A DNA stretch of 64,000 nt from CAWCTD01 sp963798455 (GTDB taxonomy: Bacteria; Acidobacteriota; Terriglobia; Bryobacterales; Bryobacteraceae), in assembly GCA_963798455.1 (NCBI GenBank), contig CAWCTD010000003.1, forward strand, positions 2,480,001 to 2,544,000. Reading direction: 5' to 3'. Below the pieces are notes generated by a model, which was not told the origin of the DNA, made no database searches, and saw only the letters and a program-made list of their open reading frames with translations. Shown piece by piece: positions 63,625 to 64,000 of the stretch; within the stretch, counting starts at the first letter, position 1; every line of letters starts with the position of its first letter. Both the position numbers and the translations under genes were made by a program.

Positions 63625-64000
63625 CTATTGCGACTTCAGCCAGCCGATCAGTAGCCGCGGATCGACGCGAGGTTGCTTAATCGTATTTACCGTGAGGTAG
63701 CCAACAAACCTATCGCCCTTAAAGATCCTTGGCGGGGTTGATGCCACGTCGTTGAAGGGAGAATATGAGGACACGTCACTACCATACTTGCCCACATCGT
63801 TGAAGATCGACGTTGAACTAACGTCGCTTCCGTACGGCCCAACGTCGTTCAGGAGTGAGTCCCGGTCCACATCGCTCCGTGTGATCTTGCCAAGGAACTG
63901 GCCGTCGTCGGCGACGATAACAGCGCCCTCTAACGCCTCCAGGCCAACCGTCGCGCGGACGGCCGGAGCAGTACTTGCGTGCGTCAGCTTCGCAACGATC
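63625..64000 (-). CDS. Partial protein with tandem NDVGxYGSDVSS repeats (runs off window)
   Basis: 125 residues are visible; the gene continues beyond the right edge, so the true start is not seen. After LEALEGAVIVADDGQFLGKI come two and a half tandem units (SLLNDVGPYGSDVSSTS, SIFNDVGKYGSDVSSYS, SPFNDVAS), then PPRIFKGDRFVGYLTVN and the stop at 63625. The YGS repeat followed by PP-IF-G-G-LT-N matches a known but uncharacterised repeat module. A secreted or surface role is only a guess. Confidence 0.6.
   Translation of the reverse strand, partial: IVAKLTHASTAPAVRATVGLEALEGAVIVADDGQFLGKITRSDVDRDSLLNDVGPYGSDVSSTSIFNDVGKYGSDVSSYSPFNDVASTPPRIFKGDRFVGYLTVNTIKQPRVDPRLLIGWLKSQ

Noticed and set aside
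51816..64000. attR copy of the tRNA-Arg 3' end
   Set aside because: I looked for a repeat of the GTTCGAGTCCCTCC region and acceptor stem to the right of the integrase and found none; the other end probably lies outside the window.

Overview
The window is GC-rich bacterial chromosome, most likely from an acidobacterium of the Bryobacterales/Solibacteres type. The pointers are two PEP-CTERM secreted proteins, a carboxypeptidase-regulatory-like domain fused to a cytochrome-like membrane module, a complete str-S10-spc-alpha ribosomal super-operon, and many conserved acidobacterial-type hypothetical proteins. This placement is inferred from gene content; no 16S rRNA gene is present.

Layout. 0-11.4 kb: a CcmH-like protein, a DUF302 protein, a Fur/PerR regulator directly upstream of katG (an oxidative-stress pair), a hicB antitoxin whose hicA partner survives only as a remnant, a carboxypeptidase-regulatory/b561-like fusion followed by a YceI protein, a radical SAM/SPASM enzyme, a GT-C-like membrane protein and an NCS2 purine permease. 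11.4-14.9 kb: a nucleotide-metabolism insert holding a deaminase-MazG fusion, a small unknown protein and a TMP-kinase-like protein. It is bounded on one side by the permease gene and on the other by a 582-bp, about 99% identical copy of that gene's 5' half. 15-22.6 kb: family-5 uracil-DNA glycosylase, an HD-GYP response regulator, a lipoprotein / acyltransferase / UDP-sugar dehydrogenase cluster, and a PEP-CTERM protein. 22.6-27.7 kb: an apparent heat-shock operon (hsp20-htpX-rlmI) followed by a membrane pyrophosphatase gene.

29.6-49.5 kb: one continuous minus-strand operon from rpsL to rplQ (rpsL-rpsG-fusA-tuf-S10-spc-secY-map-infA-rpmJ-rpsM-rpsK-rpsD-rpoA-rplQ), driven by a clear sigma70-type promoter at about 49.42 kb. 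Three normally essential genes here (tuf, rpsE, rpsK) carry single-base frameshifts and hppA carries two. The most economical reading is indel errors in the assembly. Three families of short intergenic repeats or hairpins lie within and beside this operon, and one has entered the infA coding region.

51.7-64 kb: a tRNA-Arg(TCG) with a tyrosine integrase abutting its 3' end marks one edge of an integrated element. It carries a divergent integrase/excisionase control region, a RepA-like ATPase, small unknown proteins, a PIN-like protein beside a UPF0489 (arginase-fold-like) protein, a hemerythrin, a serine-recombinase remnant and, at the right edge, a partial protein with short tandem repeats. 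The other end of the element is not visible.

The best candidates for an undescribed system are the deaminase-MazG / TMP-kinase insert (11.5-14.1 kb) and the PIN-like / UPF0489 pair (57.3-59.3 kb). Both are inferences from domain content and context.
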